Shown: positions 33,706-44,894 of the stretch, in pieces
Numbering within the stretch: position 1 is the stretch's first letter
How the letters are laid out: the number at the start of each line of letters is the position of its first letter
Assembly (NCBI GenBank): GCA_025765615.1
Contig: JAIVFJ010000115.1
Location: forward strand, 124,001 to 188,000
Reading direction: 5' to 3'
Origin: Zopfochytrium polystomum
Taxonomy: Eukaryota; Chytridiomycota; Chytridiomycetes; Chytridiales; Chytridiaceae
Length of the DNA: 64,000 bases
Made by a program: the position numbers and the translations under genes
The notes under the pieces: generated by a model
Seen by the model: only the letters and a program-made list of their open reading frames with translations
Told to the model about the DNA's origin: nothing
Database searches by the model: none

Positions 33706-33892
33706 GGCGGCGGCGAGAAGGGAGGGAGGGAGAGAAGGGGGCTGCCCGTTGTTGCGGCTTGCGATAAGGAAACGAAAATTTTACCGCCTTTGGGTGGAAA
33801 GGAGCAAGACAAGGCTTGTCCTTCAGCGAGGCAGGCAGAGGACAGAGAGACAGACAGAGAGATAGACAAACGATCCGACAGATGCAAACAAC

Positions 33893-33924
<32 letters not shown>

Positions 33925-34389
33925 TTGCTTCTCTGTCTGTCTGTCCGTCTGTCCGTTTGTATGTCTGGCCTGTCTCTCGCTGTCCTGCCCAAACAAGAAA
34001 CTGGCCCAATGTCTCTCGAATGCGCTCATTGCAACGATTGAACAGGTCCACGAGTGCGGAAATGGTATCCCCCCGGCTCGTACTCCATCTTTGGGATCCC
34101 TCTCTAACAACGCTTATCAACTCTACGTTACGCAGGTAAATAACGGCGACTGTAACACACATACATCCACAGGCACGCGAAAAGTATGGAATAAAAAATA
34201 AAGGAGCAGGAAAAAGAAAAGAAACACGGATTTATTTACCCAACCAAGTGTGAAAGAGAGCGATACGGGGAAAGTGAGGCCGGAGAGCACAAATAGTAAA
34301 AACAGCGGAACACGATCATCCATAGTAGTAAAAAAGTATCGCGAAAACTGAGCCATCCGCGCAGCTGCAGCGGAACGAAGTAAGGGCTT
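33706..34389. other. intergenic with (TCTG)n tract
   Basis: TCTG units with CCGT variants at about 33896-33962. No gene seen; promoter of copy b and 3' flank of copy c. Confidence 0.6.
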
Positions 34390-35898
34390 TCAGGTCGTCG
34401 CCGAGAATGAAGTGCCTGATTTCGGCGAGTAGGGCTCTGCATCCTTCTTACTTGGTTTGTCGGCGGCAACCGCCACAGGCTCCTTCTTCTTTGCTTTGTC
34501 GTTTTCGTCGTCGTCGTCAGATCCCTTCCCTGCCGAGGGCGTTGCAGTCTTGGACACGGAGGCCGTTGCCACGTCCTTTGCCTTTGCAGCAGTCGCAGCT
34601 GAAGACTCTTCCTTTTTCTCCGTATTTACCTTCTCCGCCACCGCGTCCTTGCCCTCTGCAGACTCTGCTTCCTTCTTCTTTGCCTTGTCGGCCTCCGCCG
34701 CCGCCGCCCGCGCCGCCTCCTGCTGCTGGTTGTGTGCGTGCCGCCACCCGCCCGCCTTGTCGCCCGTAAACTGGTGAAACACGAGCGCGTCCGGGTCCTC
34801 CTTCCCCAGCTTGGACGCGCGCTGGTGCCACGGCGAGAACGCCGTGATCCCAAACACGACCACATCCGCCAGCTGGATCGACCGGACCGAGTAGTTCTGC
34901 GCGCGGTCCAGGTCCTCCCCGACCGTCGCCAGGTACCCGCGGATCGCCGCCGTCCACGGCAAGGGCCCCGTCAGGTGCACTACCGTCGGCACGTCCGCGA
35001 GCTCCGCGTCCGTCGCCGACAGGATGCGCGACACGATCTGCTCGACGAGGACCACCAGGATCGGGTGCCCCGGAACGGACGCCATCGTCCACTGGCAAAC
35101 TTGCAGGTCCGGCGAGTCTCTGTCGTAGTCCCACTCTAGACCGGCGAGGAACCGCACGCCCCGGGACCCGCGCGGCACCCAGGCGTCGACGGGCTTGAGG
35201 CACTCGGTGTCGAGGTCGGCGTAGACGCCGCCCGCGTGGAGGAGGACGAGGTACCGGAAGAGGTCTGTCTTTTGCACCGTCAGCGGCAGACGGGCGTACG
35301 CGCGGGACACCCGCCCGGGAAAGTGCTTCCGCACAAAGGCCGCGGCCTCGGCGTCGTCGTGCAGGGTGTGGGTGAAGCCAGGGTTGCGCTCCGTCCACGT
35401 GTTGAACCACCAGTACCGCTCCTCCGTCTGCGCCTTGAACAGGGCCAGGTCGCTCGTGTTCCACGTCTGGTGGATGATCCGCGGGATGCCCGCCGTGTTG
35501 GCGATCTCGGTCGGCTGTGGTGGCGGCGGAGGCGGCGGCGGCGGTGGCGGCGGCGGCGGGGTCAACGGGCGGCGGAAGAGGGATCGCGTGTCGGAGGAGA
35601 AGAGCGCAAAGTTGTAGACGAGAAGGAGGGAGAGGAGCACGAGGACGATGGACAGCAGGCGCCGCTTCTGGCGGCCGGAAGTCGCAGCGGTTGTTGGCGT
35701 TGTGGCAGCGGCACCCGCGGAGGAGGCGGCGGTGCCTGCAAAGAGCAAGTGGGCGAACTTTGAAGCGAGGCTCCTGTTGCTGCCGTGTGCGTGTCCGTGT
35801 GCGTGTCCGTGTGCGTGTCCGTGTGCGTGTCCGTGTGCGTGGTGGTGGGAAGCTGCGCCGGCGCCGCCGATGCCGGGAGTAGCGGCGGTGACGGCCAT
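34390..35898 (-). CDS. GT32 (OCH1-like) Golgi glycosyltransferase, copy c, with HAHG repeats and long charged tail
   Basis: 502 aa, single exon; ATG at 35898 chosen because upstream codons read as leader. The cytosolic N-terminus carries five His-Ala-His-Gly units encoded by a 12-bp repeat. Anchor LLSIVLVLLSLLLVYNFALF, then a run of 14 Pro in the stem, then the catalytic domain: IPRIIHQTWNTSDLALF, HDDAEAAAFVRKHFPGRV, a TDLFRYLVLLHAGGVYADLD core (DLD), FLAGLEWDYD, CQWTMASVPGHP and HLTGPLPWTAAI. Unlike copies a and b it has a Lys/Glu/Ala-rich C-terminal extension of about 110 residues. Confidence 0.93.
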   Translation of the reverse strand: MAVTAATPGIGGAGAASHHHAHGHAHGHAHGHAHGHAHGSNRSLASKFAHLLFAGTAASSAGAAATTPTTAATSGRQKRRLLSIVLVLLSLLLVYNFALFSSDTRSLFRRPLTPPPPPPPPPPPPPPQPTEIANTAGIPRIIHQTWNTSDLALFKAQTEERYWWFNTWTERNPGFTHTLHDDAEAAAFVRKHFPGRVSRAYARLPLTVQKTDLFRYLVLLHAGGVYADLDTECLKPVDAWVPRGSRGVRFLAGLEWDYDRDSPDLQVCQWTMASVPGHPILVVLVEQIVSRILSATDAELADVPTVVHLTGPLPWTAAIRGYLATVGEDLDRAQNYSVRSIQLADVVVFGITAFSPWHQRASKLGKEDPDALVFHQFTGDKAGGWRHAHNQQQEAARAAAAEADKAKKKEAESAEGKDAVAEKVNTEKKEESSAATAAKAKDVATASVSKTATPSAGKGSDDDDENDKAKKKEPVAVAADKPSKKDAEPYSPKSGTSFSATT

Positions 35899-36829
35899 GA
35901 CGGGTGGGTGGGTTCTCGTTTGTCTCTCTCCTCTCGGTTCTCGCTCCCAAAGGCCACAAATGTCTATTTTTGGCCCTTTTTGAGTTGTCTGTCTCCCTTG
36001 GTTCCGCACCATTCCCGACGACGACCTCCGCCTGGCCGTCTCCGCCCCCAGGCTGGGAAAGCGTGAGGGCTCTGGGCATCTGCCACTCGAGGGACTAGGG
36101 CTCGAGCCTCGACGCGGATGCGAGCTGTTGGAGGCAAAAAGAAGAATACGGTCTCCAATCGCAGTGGGAGTCGTTTCAACGTTTAATCAGCTGGGGAGGC
36201 CAGTGGTTTTGGTACAATTGGTTCTGTCTCAGATTGCTGGCTTGCTGTCACATCCTCAAAAATGGCATAACACCTCCTCCCAAGCGTTGGGTGAGCCCAG
36301 GGCTTTTAGGGGGCAGGTGCAGCGAGAGTGGCATTTGGAGAGAACAGAAGAGAATGATGTTTTTGGGATGTAATGAGGATCAGTCAGTAAATTAGTCTCT
36401 ACAGAGAGTATTGGGCTTGTAACAGCCTTTCAGCCGTAAATTTATGTCTGCAGGATTTTCACTTATTTTGCAACCAAGGACTGGAATGTGGACATAGATG
36501 TTGTCACAGTGGGTAAGGGCCGAGAGCAACTTCATCCTCCAGACAAAAAATGATCTGGTCATATAGAGGAAAAGTCACGGCCAAGCAGAAAAATAGCTTT
36601 TCCTGGCAATAACAGCCTGTCACTAAGAAACTCTGGGGGAACCCAGCAACATTTGTTACGGGCATTCAATTTGAACCAAACACGATTGTGCAAAACAGAC
36701 TTGCCCGATTTTCGATTTCATCTCCATTGCGGAAATGGACATCTTTAAAGCGTTGAAAATAAGTCAAGCAGCCCGCTGGGCGGCCCTGCAAGTGGGAAGG
36801 AAGGGAGAGTTGGCCGTTACTTGTCAGAA
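35899..36829. other. intergenic, divergent promoter region
   Basis: Separates GT32 copy c (minus) from the histone deacetylase (plus). No gene recognised. Confidence 0.55.
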
Positions 36830-38464
36830 ATGTCCGATACAGACTTGGCCACTGACGACGATCAGCGGCCATCCACTCGCTTTGCTCTGGTGCACTCGCC
36901 CGCGCACGTTGCCGCCGCCGACTTCCTTCCTTCAAATACCGGACGGGTAAGCTGAGGTGATTCCGTGGCACGCCTCCTAGGAGCCCACCGCTTCTAACTC
37001 CGCGCACCGATTTCCAAACCGATTGCAACCCGCGCATTTCGACGATACCTCCCCTGTGCTCGCACCACCACTCCCCAGGCCGCCGTCGTCCATGCCCTCA
37101 TCGATGCGCTCGCGCCCATCGTCCTTCGCTCTCCTCTTCGCCGCGTCGCGCCGCGCCTCGCCACCGACGACGAGATCCGCGAGTTCCACTCGGAGGCGTT
37201 CGTCTCGAGGATCTTGCGCGGCGGCGAGCTGGGACGGGGAAAGGTGGCTGGTGCTGGTGTGGGAAGCGGCAGCGACGGCGAGGACGTAGAGACGGACGAG
37301 GATGACGAAGATGACGAGGAAGATGCGGGGCTGGCGTAGTTGAGTTTTCTTAATTCTGTGAATATAGGAGTTCAACTTGAACGCCCTTTTTCCACCTTCC
37401 TCCCACAACCCACAATTAGCGACTGTCCGCCGTTCCCGCAGCTCCCAGCCTACGTCCGGACAGTCGCTGGCGGCACCCTCACCGCCGCACGGCTACTCTG
37501 CAGCGGCCAAGTGGATGCGATTGCCCACTGGGAAGGCGGCCGCCACCACGCCCACCGCGACGAAGCCGCTGGCTTCTGCTACGTCAACGACGTGGTGCTA
37601 GGAATCATCGAACTCCACACACGCTTCGATAGGGTGTTGTACATCGATGTGGATGTGCACCACTGCGACGGTAGGGTGGGGGGTCGCATTCGTCTTGTCC
37701 GGATACTGGGGAATCCGTAGCGCTCACAACTCTCATTAACAAACACAGGCGTCGAACGCGCCTTCTCCACCACCGCCAAAGTTCTCCGCGTCTCCCTCCA
37801 CCTCCACGAGCCCGGCTTCTTCCCAGGCACAGGCGCACGCACACCCGCCGACGCCCGCGGCAAAAACACCTCCACATTCAACGTCCTCCTCCCGCGCGGC
37901 ACCCGCACCGCGCCCTTCTTCGCCGCCTTCGTTGCCGCCGTCGCCCCGCTCGTGCCCCTCGCCCGCGCCGTCGTCCTGCAGTGCGGCGTCGACGGCCACC
38001 TCGCGGACCCGCTCGCCGCCCGCGCGTGGCGTGTCGAGGCGCACGGGTTTGTCGCGTGCGTCGCGTGGATCGTCGCCGCGCTCGGACACGCGGGGCCGCG
38101 AGTGAAGACGCGCGGCTGCCCGGAGAGAGACGGCGCGGCGGCGGCAGCGGCGGTGGCGGCGGGCGGGCGCGTGCCGCTGATGGTGCTCGGCGGCGGCGGG
38201 TATGCGTCTGCGACGGCCGCGCGGGTGTGGGCCGCGTGCACCATGGTGATGGCGAGCGGCGCGAGCTGCGTTCCGGGGTGGGACGAGTGGTGGGGGCGGT
38301 CAGGAGTGGCGGCGGTCGGCGGTGAGGAAGCAGGGGTGGTCTTGCGGCTGGTGCGCGAGTGGATGGAAGGAATGGATGTACCCGAGCACGACGGGTACTT
38401 GCTGTTTGGCCCGGACTTTACCATGGAGGGGCAGAAGGCGATGGACGTCTCGGTTGGGTTGTAG
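36830..38464 (+). CDS. class I (HDAC8/RPD3-type) histone deacetylase
   Basis: Exons 36830-36946, 37079-37335, 37420-37670 and 37749-38464; 446 aa. Zinc-dependent deacetylase acting on histone or other acetyl-lysines in the nucleus. Visible: ALVHSPAHV, an acidic insert (about residues 106-124, Glu/Asp-rich), DCPPFPQLPAYVRTVAGGTL, the catalytic His pair in GGRHHAHRDEAAGFCYVND, zinc ligands in YIDVDVHHCDG, the third ligand Asp in VLQCGVDG, and the Tyr loop MVLGGGGYAS. The HHCDG has Cys where most family members have Gly. Introns fall at phases 0, 2 and 1 and all four exons join in frame, which supports the model. Confidence 0.93.
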
Positions 38465-38517
38465 TAAAGAACGATGCTGTCCGAGCAGTGCGAATTGCCG
38501 CAGAAACAAACTGACAC

Positions 38518-39050
38518 CAGCAACACGGGCCGCCTGGTTCAGCCTCCTCGCGGTCGCCCAGTCCAACACGGTTCGCGACGTCCACCGCCGCACCGGCCCC
38601 ATGTCGCGGAGGAACCGCCGGTGTACCTCTGTGGCTTCGTCGTCGGAAAGCTGCCCAGCGCCACCCGCTAATGGACCCTAAAGTAGCGGCTCGTTTGAAG
38701 AAATCTAGTGAGTGGCACGGAGACGGCTTAGGCAGTGAGTACAATGGGTTATTTCCTTTCGGCTGTTGCATTACATGACTCCTCGATTTTTACGGTTCCC
38801 GCTTCCCTGTAATCGTCCAGCGTCGAAGTAACTGCAAGTGCGCCGTCTGTTTCGGAGAGGGTTGGGGGTACGAAGTTATTTAAGAAATACGTGAGAAACA
38901 AATACCACTCACGACCCGGTCAGGTCCTCAAACTCCCAATACACTCCATTGCCCCGCCCACCTCCTCTCACCAAAAATCGAAGATGCACCGTAGTCCTCC
39001 CCATTACTGTACTGCCCCGCCGCAACAAAAGGCTGCGGTACATCCTCGCG
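38518..39050 (-). pseudogene. remnant of an LRR-SAM receptor gene
   Basis: 38650-38518 matches the SAM exon of the gene at 39799-42521: LSDDEATEVHRRFLRDMGP, then VRRWTSRTVLDWATARR, with acceptor and donor at equivalent sites. Near 39020-38972 a second exon remnant reads GEDYGASSIFG before a GTGAGA donor, as in the intact gene. The intron between them is also alignable (for example CTCACCAAAAATCGAAG and GTGCGCCGTCTG). The LRR, membrane and last exons are gone, and the 3' side runs into the histone deacetylase tail. Confidence 0.7.
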
Positions 39051-39798
39051 TCGACGACGGGCTGAGACTTCGCCACGTGAACAAGAACATCGAGGAGTGC
39101 ATCGTGGACATGGAGCTGGACGACGTGGCGTCCGCCCGAGAAGTTGACGAGCCCAGAGCGCAGAGGCTCAGTTGGCAGGCAGCTTCGTGTCTGGAACCGC
39201 GGTGGCGAAAGACTCGACGTGGATGGGGACGCAGCTGGAGTAGACCGACTCGATGACTGTGACGAGAGAGTCGCCGTTTAGGCAGAAGACTGGAGGGCTC
39301 TTGCGTTATTCTCTGACTTGGTGTGTCCTCCGTCAGATGGGATGCAGTTCCGAGAGATGGAATCGAGAGATATTAAGGCCGTGGTGCAATCGTCCGAGGC
39401 CATCCTGCGTGGCGCAAGGGGGGGGAAGGGCGGGCGATTCAAGGGTGGTCAACTAAGAAACGACCATGGGTGGCGCAGTTTGAAAATTCGTTTTGGTTTT
39501 TTCCTGTTTTGGGCCCTGCTGGCATTGACTGATTCGCAAAGAGCACATACACACACTGGTACAATCTCAGAGGATTCGCTAAAAGCATTGCCGTGAGAAA
39601 CGGTGCAGCATGAGCGTTGTGTTGGCCCGCCTGCGAACCACATGCGCGAGAGAACCTTGTATGTGAACCTCCGGCCGGGTGCTAAGGGAATCGACGCAGG
39701 GACACGGATGTACACGAGAACTATGAAGCCAGTTTGCTCAGATATTAGAGCACCGGTTTAAAACATGCCAACCAAAGGTGGCTCACTCCAACCCCCCC
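39051..39798. other. intergenic, no gene seen
   Basis: Probably includes more of the decayed duplication, but I could not align further exons. Confidence 0.45.
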
Positions 39799-42521
39799 TC
39801 AATCGTAGTACGCCGGCGGCGCCACCATCCCCCTCTGCAACGACCCGGCTTCCGTCGTCGCGACCGCCATCGCCTCCTCTGAAGCCGCGAGCCCCAGCAG
39901 CGCCGACACCATCTGCCGCCGCGTCTCAAAGTCCATCGCCCCGAACGCCGCCTCCAGCGCGTCCCGCCCCGTGTGGCCCGACGACGGCGCCGCGGCCCCG
40001 GCCTTGGCGAGTTCAAACTGCAAAGCGATTATTGACGGGCCGTCAAAGTTTTGGGCTTTTGTTGGCCGGAGGGTGGGGGCGAGCGGGGATTGGTGCGTCA
40101 GCGCCAAGAAAAAAAAACTAAAAATAAAACGCAAACACTGACCGGCGAGCAGCCTCACAGCCGCCACGCTCAGCTTCCGCGCGATCGCCCAGTCAAGCAC
40201 GTTCCGCGCCGTCCACCGCCGCACCGGTCCCACGTCGCGGAGGAACAGCCGGTCCAGCTCTTTGGCCTCGTCCTCGGGGAGCATCGAACCGACGCCCCCG
40301 CCGCCTGCGGACGCGTGAGGAGGCGGAGGGTTCTTGGAGAGGTCTGGCGGATGGCGGGGTGGTAGGGAGACGCAGGGGTTGAATTGTAGTTAAAACGAAA
40401 GGAACAAATTCTTTTGCATTATTTACAAGACTCCTTGACTTTCACGGGTAGCGCTTGTTTGTAATCGTTCCTTGTTGAGGCAATGGCGAGCGCGCCGTCT
40501 GGGGGGAGGGGGGGAGGGGGTAACGTATCAATTCATCGGGCCCCTTCGAACGCGCATCCCCCAAAAAAGACTAACTCACCAAAAATCGAAGCGCCGCGCT
40601 GCTCATCCCCACGTCCGTAGTACCCAGCCGGCGCCGCAGGCTGCCACCCCTCCCCGGCCGCAGCACCGCCAACAGCTGCGTCCTGCGGCTGCGACTCTGC
40701 TGCCGCCGCAGCCGCCACCGCGGGCGGGTCGAACGGCGCCAGCTCGCCGCTCAGGACGGTTTTCGCGTTGCTGTCACCGCGGGCGGCTTTACGCCGCCGT
40801 GCAAAGGCTACGGCAAGGACCACGGCGCCGACGAGGACGATGGCGGCGGCAACCGAACCGGCGATGACTGTCGCGGGGGGTGCGTGGAGGAGGGGAGAGA
40901 ATTAGTTTCTATTTTTTTAAATTTTTTTTGTTTTTTTTTTTAAAGTCGGTGTGTTGGGGCTTACTCGGTGTGCTCGAGGTAGACGAGGACTGCTGCGCGT
41001 CGTTTGCAGGTTGTGCTGCAACCATGAGATAAGAGGGTCATTTTAGCATTGGGAAAGTGAAAACGGAATATTTTGGTGGTTATAACTTGGAGAAGTTGAG
41101 GTCGGGGATGAGGCTCCGGTGCTTGTAACGAAGGAACCTGCGGAAAAAAAAATTGTGAAAATTGTGAAAAAAAAAACCAAGGGATAGAATGCACTCAACT
41201 GCACTCGCTTGCGCTTCGCTGGTTCGATGCGTAGGTAAGGCAGTTGTGATGGTAGACGTAACTGGACGCAGGGGTAGGCCGTAAATCTCCCCGTCAGTTG
41301 CGTGTTGACTGAATAGTTGACTCACCTCCCAAAGTAGGTGTTGGGAATCGCCGGCGGAACTCCAGTCAAAAAGTTGTAACCCACGACCCTGGCGAGATGA
41401 TTATGTGCGGTTACGCCGGAGACAACGCTTTTGACAACCCTACCCCCCCCCCCCCCCCCCCCCCCCCCACCCCCCGGAGACCAACGTTTATAAAGTCAAA
41501 TGACGCTCACATATACTGGATTGAGTTTGTCACTCCAAACTCTGCCGGGATTTCGCCAGTCAAGCTGTTGTTGGTGAGCCAACTACGGAGGAGGAATTCG
41601 GCGTTCAGACAGAACGATTCACGAGACTTTTGAACTCACAGGTTGTCCAGGTGAGTGAGTTTGCCAAGGCCGGGCGGGATTCCGCCGGTGAGAAAGTTGT
41701 TTTCGAACGTCCTGTCCACAATGTCAGAAGAGACGTGTACTGGGGTTTAAACGCTTACAAATACTGCAAGTTTTGCAGTCCGCCGTACTCTGTGGGAATC
41801 GGGCCGGTTAAAGAGTTGTTTCGGATGGTACTGTTCGTTTTTGTTTTTTTTTTTTTTCGGAAATCCAGTTTTCATTTTGATTATCCACAATCTCACGACA
41901 AGTTTGTTAAACTTACAGCTGCTTTAGGTTGGGCAGCCGTCCCAACTCCGGCGGCAGCTTTCCAGAAAAGTTGTTCCAATCCAGATACCTTGTTAACCCA
42001 GTTCAGAAAAACGTAGAAGGAAGCACGCGAGGGAATGGAATCGCAAGGAAAATTTGACTAACAAGTAATTCAAACTGTCGATGTTGGATAGCTCGGCGGG
42101 GATGGTGCCGCTCAACGAATTGTACGATAGCAAGCTTTGTGACGGATGGTTGGCCCCCGTCGACAATTTTTCGCCCCCCAACAAACAACGCAGCGCTCAC
42201 ATGGACACAAGGCTCGTGAGCTCCCCGATGCGCGACGACAGCGGTCCTGTCAAGCTTCGGTTTCGAAGATCGCTTTGAGGGGTGTGCGTTTGTGTGTGTG
42301 TGCGGGGTTGGAAAGGGGGAAGTGGGGTGAGGCCAAGTTGAGGAAAGCAGTCTCGTCGTACGAGAATCCGTGGCAACAACCAAAAACAAAAGAACATACA
42401 GCGTAGTCACGACACCGCTGGTGCCGAGGGAGCAATAGATGCCACCGGAGCCGCAGCACGCGTTCGCCGTCCAGTTGACCAGCGTCGGGAAGATTGCCGC
42501 GACGATCGCGCACTGATCGGA
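39799..42521 (-). CDS. LRR receptor with membrane span and cytosolic SAM-like domain (5' exon not identified)
   Basis: Fourteen exons: 42521-42400, 42272-42201, 42134-42063, 41988-41917, 41830-41759, 41711-41640, 41582-41511, 41388-41326, 41261-41200, 41137-41087, 41015-40965, 40867-40580, 40304-40143, 40055-39799; 495 aa, all in frame. Exon 1 is a Cys-rich LRR N-cap (CAIVAAIFPTLVNWTANACC). Six exons of exactly 72 nt, phase 2, each carry one plant-type LRR (for example NNSLTGEIPAEFG), then a last partial repeat and the C-cap NCLTYASNQRSASEC. Ser/Thr stalk, membrane span IIAGSVAAAIVLVGAVVLAV, Ala-rich linker, SAM-like domain (GPVRRWTARNVLDWAIARKL, FDGPSIIALQFELAKAG) and C-terminal PPAYYD, a PPxY motif. 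A signal-peptide exon upstream of 42521 must exist but I could not place it. Probable surface receptor. Confidence 0.85.
41443..41468. repeat. C26 homopolymer
   Basis: 26 uninterrupted C inside an intron of the LRR receptor gene; reads as poly-G on the transcript. Confidence 0.97.
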
Positions 42522-43605
42522 CTATGAGGTTCGAATTGAGATGCGTTGAGCGTGTGTGTGTGTGTGCGTGTGTGGATGTGTGTGGATGTGTGTGTGTGTG
42601 TGTTGTGTATGTGCGTTGTGTGTGTGCGTATGTGGATATGTGTGTGAGTCAGCGAAGAAGAAGTGGTGATGTTGTTACTGCGGGGCGGGTCGCCGTGCCA
42701 CGCGAAACACACAAGCGAGAACCTACCATCTCTCTCGTCCTCGTTCCTCTTTTTTGTTTTTCGCAGTGGGTGAGGCGGGTCTGCTGGCCAGGTGGGTGGG
42801 TGGGTGGGTGGGTGGGTGCGAGAGGTGGGCGCTGGAGGTTGTGAGGTGGAAGTTGAGGAGGACAGAGGAGGACAGACACAAGGGGGCGGGCTGGCTGGCT
42901 GGCTGGCTGCTGCTGAGGCGTCGGCGGCGGCGGCGGGCGGCGGCCGCAGTGCTCCGCGTAGTTGTTGTTATTGTTGCTGTCACCCCGGTGGCGGCGGCAC
43001 CGGGAAGGTTCGTGGCTGGGCTGTCGCTGTGACTATCTATCTATCTGCCTCTGTCTGCCTCTCTCTCCCTTTTGTTTCCAAACACGCGTTCTGCGTCAAT
43101 GAAAAAAACATAAATACAAAAAAAGCAAAAAAAGAAAACGAGAAGACAGCCCACTCCACTGGGTTAGTTGCAAAACAGAAGACAGTCCGCCAGTCGATGG
43201 ACGCAAAATCAGCCCTGGCATGAAAAAAATAAATCATCAGGTGTCATGACATCAAATGTCGCTGTGGGCGGTACCCACCCACCCACCCACCCGCCAACAA
43301 ACTTTCAAGTCAGATATTCGAATACCTGACATTAGTTTGACAAAATGTCATTTGAAGAAGTCAAAAAAAGTCGAGGGTTGGGTCTTTCTCTTCTCTTCTC
43401 TTTTTGGGCCAACCACAGTTGCTCTTGTATTGCCGAAAGGAGCAGGCAAGAACTGAACGTTATCAGACAAATCAGAGAAACCGACCAGTTTGTCAGAAAA
43501 CCTTTGGCCTCACCCTTCCCCTGCCCTCCTCCTCGAGGTCCATCAACTAACTAACCCCTCCCTCCTCCTCCTCCATCCACCCCACCAACCGCCCCCAACC
43601 CCCCC
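42522..43605. other. region upstream of the LRR receptor, with GT-rich and GGGT repeats
   Basis: TG-rich microsatellite at about 42549-42650 and (GGGT)n at 42790-42818. It should contain the missing first exon and promoter of the LRR receptor. Candidate ATGs at 42726 and 43221 (minus) lack a convincing signal peptide spliced in frame. Confidence 0.5.
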
Positions 43606-44894
43606 TTACGCCGCCGAACCCGCCTGATGGTACCCGCCCACCAGCCCCGCCACCCCGCCATGGCTTGCCCCGCCCTCGCCCTCGCGCCGGCCGGCCCCCA
43701 CCCCGACCGCGCTCACCACCGCCGCCACAATCTCCCGGTACGCCCGCGCGTGGTGCGCACCATAGTTTGCCGGCACACCCCCCGCCGCCGCCGCCGTCCC
43801 ACCACCACCGCCAAGGCCTTCGTCGCCGGCACCGCCGCCGCCAACTCCCGCAAGGCTCTGCTGCAGCGCAAGCAGCTTGGGGCCGTCCAGTCCGTGCGCT
43901 GTGTGGGGGGCCGGTGTGGGTGGGGTGGAGGTTGTTTTCGTGGGTGTGGGGAGGGAGTGTTGGGCCGTCAAGGAAACAAGTCTTGACTAGAAAAGTAAGG
44001 GAAAAAGAAGAAAAAAAAACAACACCTTCAAGCACGACGAGCGTCGGCGCGCTCATATCCCGCGCCGTCGCCCACTCCACGACCGTCTGCCGCGTCCATC
44101 GCTCCACCCCGCCGTACCGCTGCACAAAGTGGCGATCCGTCGTCACCGTAAAGTCGTGCGGCGCCGCGCCGCCGCCGGCCACCCTCGGCGCTGTGAATTT
44201 TTTTTTTTTTTTTTTTTTTGAAAATACGTCAGAGGTTGTGGCGACGGAGGAAGGGGGAACGGGGGGGCTCGAGGGAGAGCGGTTGATACTTAACAGAGTC
44301 TCTCCCACTCGTCGCTCGGCTTTGCCGTGCCGCTCTGATTCGCCAATCCGGACGGCGCCGCGGTCGTCGCCGCCGCCGATCCTGGAGCCGTCTCCATCCC
44401 CACTACAATAAACCGCGGACCCGCCGCTGCGCCCCCCACGCCGCCACCGCCGCCGCCGCCCGCCACAACCCCAAACATCCCCCCCGCACCGCCACTGCCG
44501 CCACACGGCTGCGGCGCCACAGACGCCGCAGCCGTCTGCCACGCGGCGGCCGGGTGCGGGCCAAAGTGCGGCTGCTGCGCGGCCGACGCGACGCGCGGCT
44601 TGCGGTGGCGGCGGAGCAGGAAGAGAAAGGTTGCCGCCAGCAGGGCGGCGACGACGAGGAGGACGCCGAGGGTGGTGGCGATTGCGATTGCTGTGGGTGC
44701 GTGGATGGTGGTTGCTAGAGTCAATTATACAGAAAGGGCGAGAATGGCGGGAAGGGGGCGCGGAATAACTGACTCGCGGTCGGTTGCCCGCCGGACCCGC
44801 CGGGTCCGCCCGGCGCGATCGTGTTGTCGCCGGGCATGGCCGTGGACGAGCTGGTGGCGGCCGGCGACAGGGTCGCGGATGCTGTTCCCACCAT
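43606..44894 (-). CDS. single-span membrane protein with SAM-like domain, no LRRs
   Basis: Exons 44894-44774, 44714-44295, 44190-44026 and 43898-43606; 332 aa. Residues 1-45 are Ser/Thr/Gly/Pro-rich without a clear signal peptide, then a membrane span (IAIATTLGVLLVVAALLAAT) and basic RRHRKPR, a Gly/Ala/Pro-rich linker, and a SAM-like domain split by an intron (YGGVERWTRQTVVEWATARD, then GLDGPKLLALQQSLAG). The split is at the same place and phase as in the LRR receptor next door, so the two share ancestry of this half. It lacks LRRs and the PPxY tail. Either a short type III membrane protein or a gene whose extracellular exons were lost or missed. Confidence 0.75.

Noticed and set aside
42407..42712. 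His/Thr-rich frame over the TG-rich repeat
   Set aside because: Pure microsatellite translation.
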